Shown here in pieces: positions 5,723 through 6,081 of a DNA stretch of 6,081 nt (position 1 is the first letter of the stretch; every line of letters starts with the position of its first letter). The stretch is from an uncultured Brachyspira sp. (GTDB taxonomy: Bacteria; Spirochaetota; Brachyspiria; Brachyspirales; Brachyspiraceae). Both the position numbers and the translations under genes were made by a program. The notes under the pieces are model-generated. The model saw only the letters and a list, made by a program, of their open reading frames with translations, made no database searches and was not told the DNA's origin. The stretch is from the NCBI GenBank assembly GCA_934725655.1, contig CAKVCJ010000123.1:1-6081 (forward strand). The letters are read 5' to 3'.

Positions 5723-6081
5723 TCTTTACCTGTATAGTATTTATATTTTGTTTTAGTTAAAAACCTTATGTATTTAAAATTTCCAGTATATACTTCTTCT
5801 CTAAAAATATACTCTCTTATATCATCATAAAATATCTGCAAATCTGTTTGCATTAATTTGTCTATATAATTAGATTTATTTTTTGATATATAATCATAGA
5901 GTCTCTTATGAAGAATCAAATAAACAAAGTTTTCAGGGGGAGTGTTGGATTTTATTATTCCATTATAAATCATATCATTAGAATTATTTTCTAAAAACTT
6001 TTTGGCAGTATAGATATTATTGCTGTATATTAACTTGCCCTCAGGCGAAAATACATAAGAGGCATCTATATAAAAAATATA
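5719..6081 (-). CDS. Unrecognised protein, C-terminal part (5' end beyond the right edge)
   Basis: A minus-strand frame is open from the right edge to a TAA at 5721-5719, giving 120 visible codons. An ATG at 5973-5971 could be taken as the start, but it has no Shine-Dalgarno and the frame continues open for 36 more codons to the edge. Those codons give ordinary protein sequence (for example SPEGKLIYSNN), so the gene almost certainly begins outside the window. The visible part is rich in Tyr, Lys, Ile and Asn, soluble-looking, without membrane segments, cysteines or a motif I can name. It converges on the sugar kinase gene, sharing the bases TTAA of the two stop codons. No function is proposed. 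Confidence 0.7.
   Translation of the reverse strand, partial: YIFYIDASYVFSPEGKLIYSNNIYTAKKFLENNSNDMIYNGIIKSNTPPENFVYLILHKRLYDYISKNKSNYIDKLMQTDLQIFYDDIREYIFREEVYTGNFKYIRFLTKTKYKYYTGKD

Noticed and set aside
1..6081. Mobile element, CRISPR, prophage or defence system
   Set aside because: No transposase, integrase, terminal inverted repeats, spaced direct repeats or defence-type domains were seen, and no target-site duplication of the tRNA-Cys 3' end was noticed within the window.

Overview
The window is a very AT-rich bacterial chromosomal segment with five genes or gene parts longer than 250 bp, one tRNA, and the first few codons of another gene at the left edge. The base composition, strong Shine-Dalgarno/sigma70-type signals, a tRNA gene without an encoded CCA, and the style of the proteins (Ile/Asn/Lys/Tyr-rich, A/T-ending codons) suggest a Brachyspira-like intestinal spirochaete. 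That is recognition by eye, not a database match; a low-GC Firmicute or Fusobacterium is less likely but cannot be excluded.

Left half (minus strand, read right to left). A promoter at 2610-2637 drives nanE (N-acetylmannosamine-6-phosphate 2-epimerase, 1896-2576). Next, 85-97 bp downstream and with its own extended -10 promoter (1844-1874), comes a glucose-superfamily PTS permease EIICB (161-1810). It ends at a clear Rho-independent terminator (99-130). Beyond this, another promoter (44-71) and ribosome binding site lead into a gene that starts at position 13 and leaves the window. NanE and the PTS permease probably form an amino-sugar uptake and conversion unit: the permease delivers a phosphorylated sugar and NanE turns ManNAc-6-P into GlcNAc-6-P for the Nag pathway. 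The actual PTS substrate is inferred from this pairing only.

Right half (plus strand). A near-consensus promoter (2744-2772) precedes tRNA-Cys(GCA) (2791-2862). Only 25 bp later starts a class B penicillin-binding protein with a C-terminal PASTA domain (2888-4783, FtsI/SpoVD type), which has no visible promoter or Shine-Dalgarno of its own. A PfkB-family, fructokinase-like sugar kinase (4820-5722) follows after 36 bp with a good ribosome binding site. The three may be one tRNA-mRNA transcription unit. The kinase runs stop-to-stop into a convergent unrecognised gene (5719-6081, minus, cut by the right edge), with the two TAA stops overlapping in a shared TTAA and no terminator visible between them.

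Nothing in the window looks like a mobile element, CRISPR array, defence system or prophage. The most unusual points are the tRNA-Cys/PBP arrangement with a start lacking a Shine-Dalgarno, the nanE-PTS pairing, and the overlapping convergent stops.
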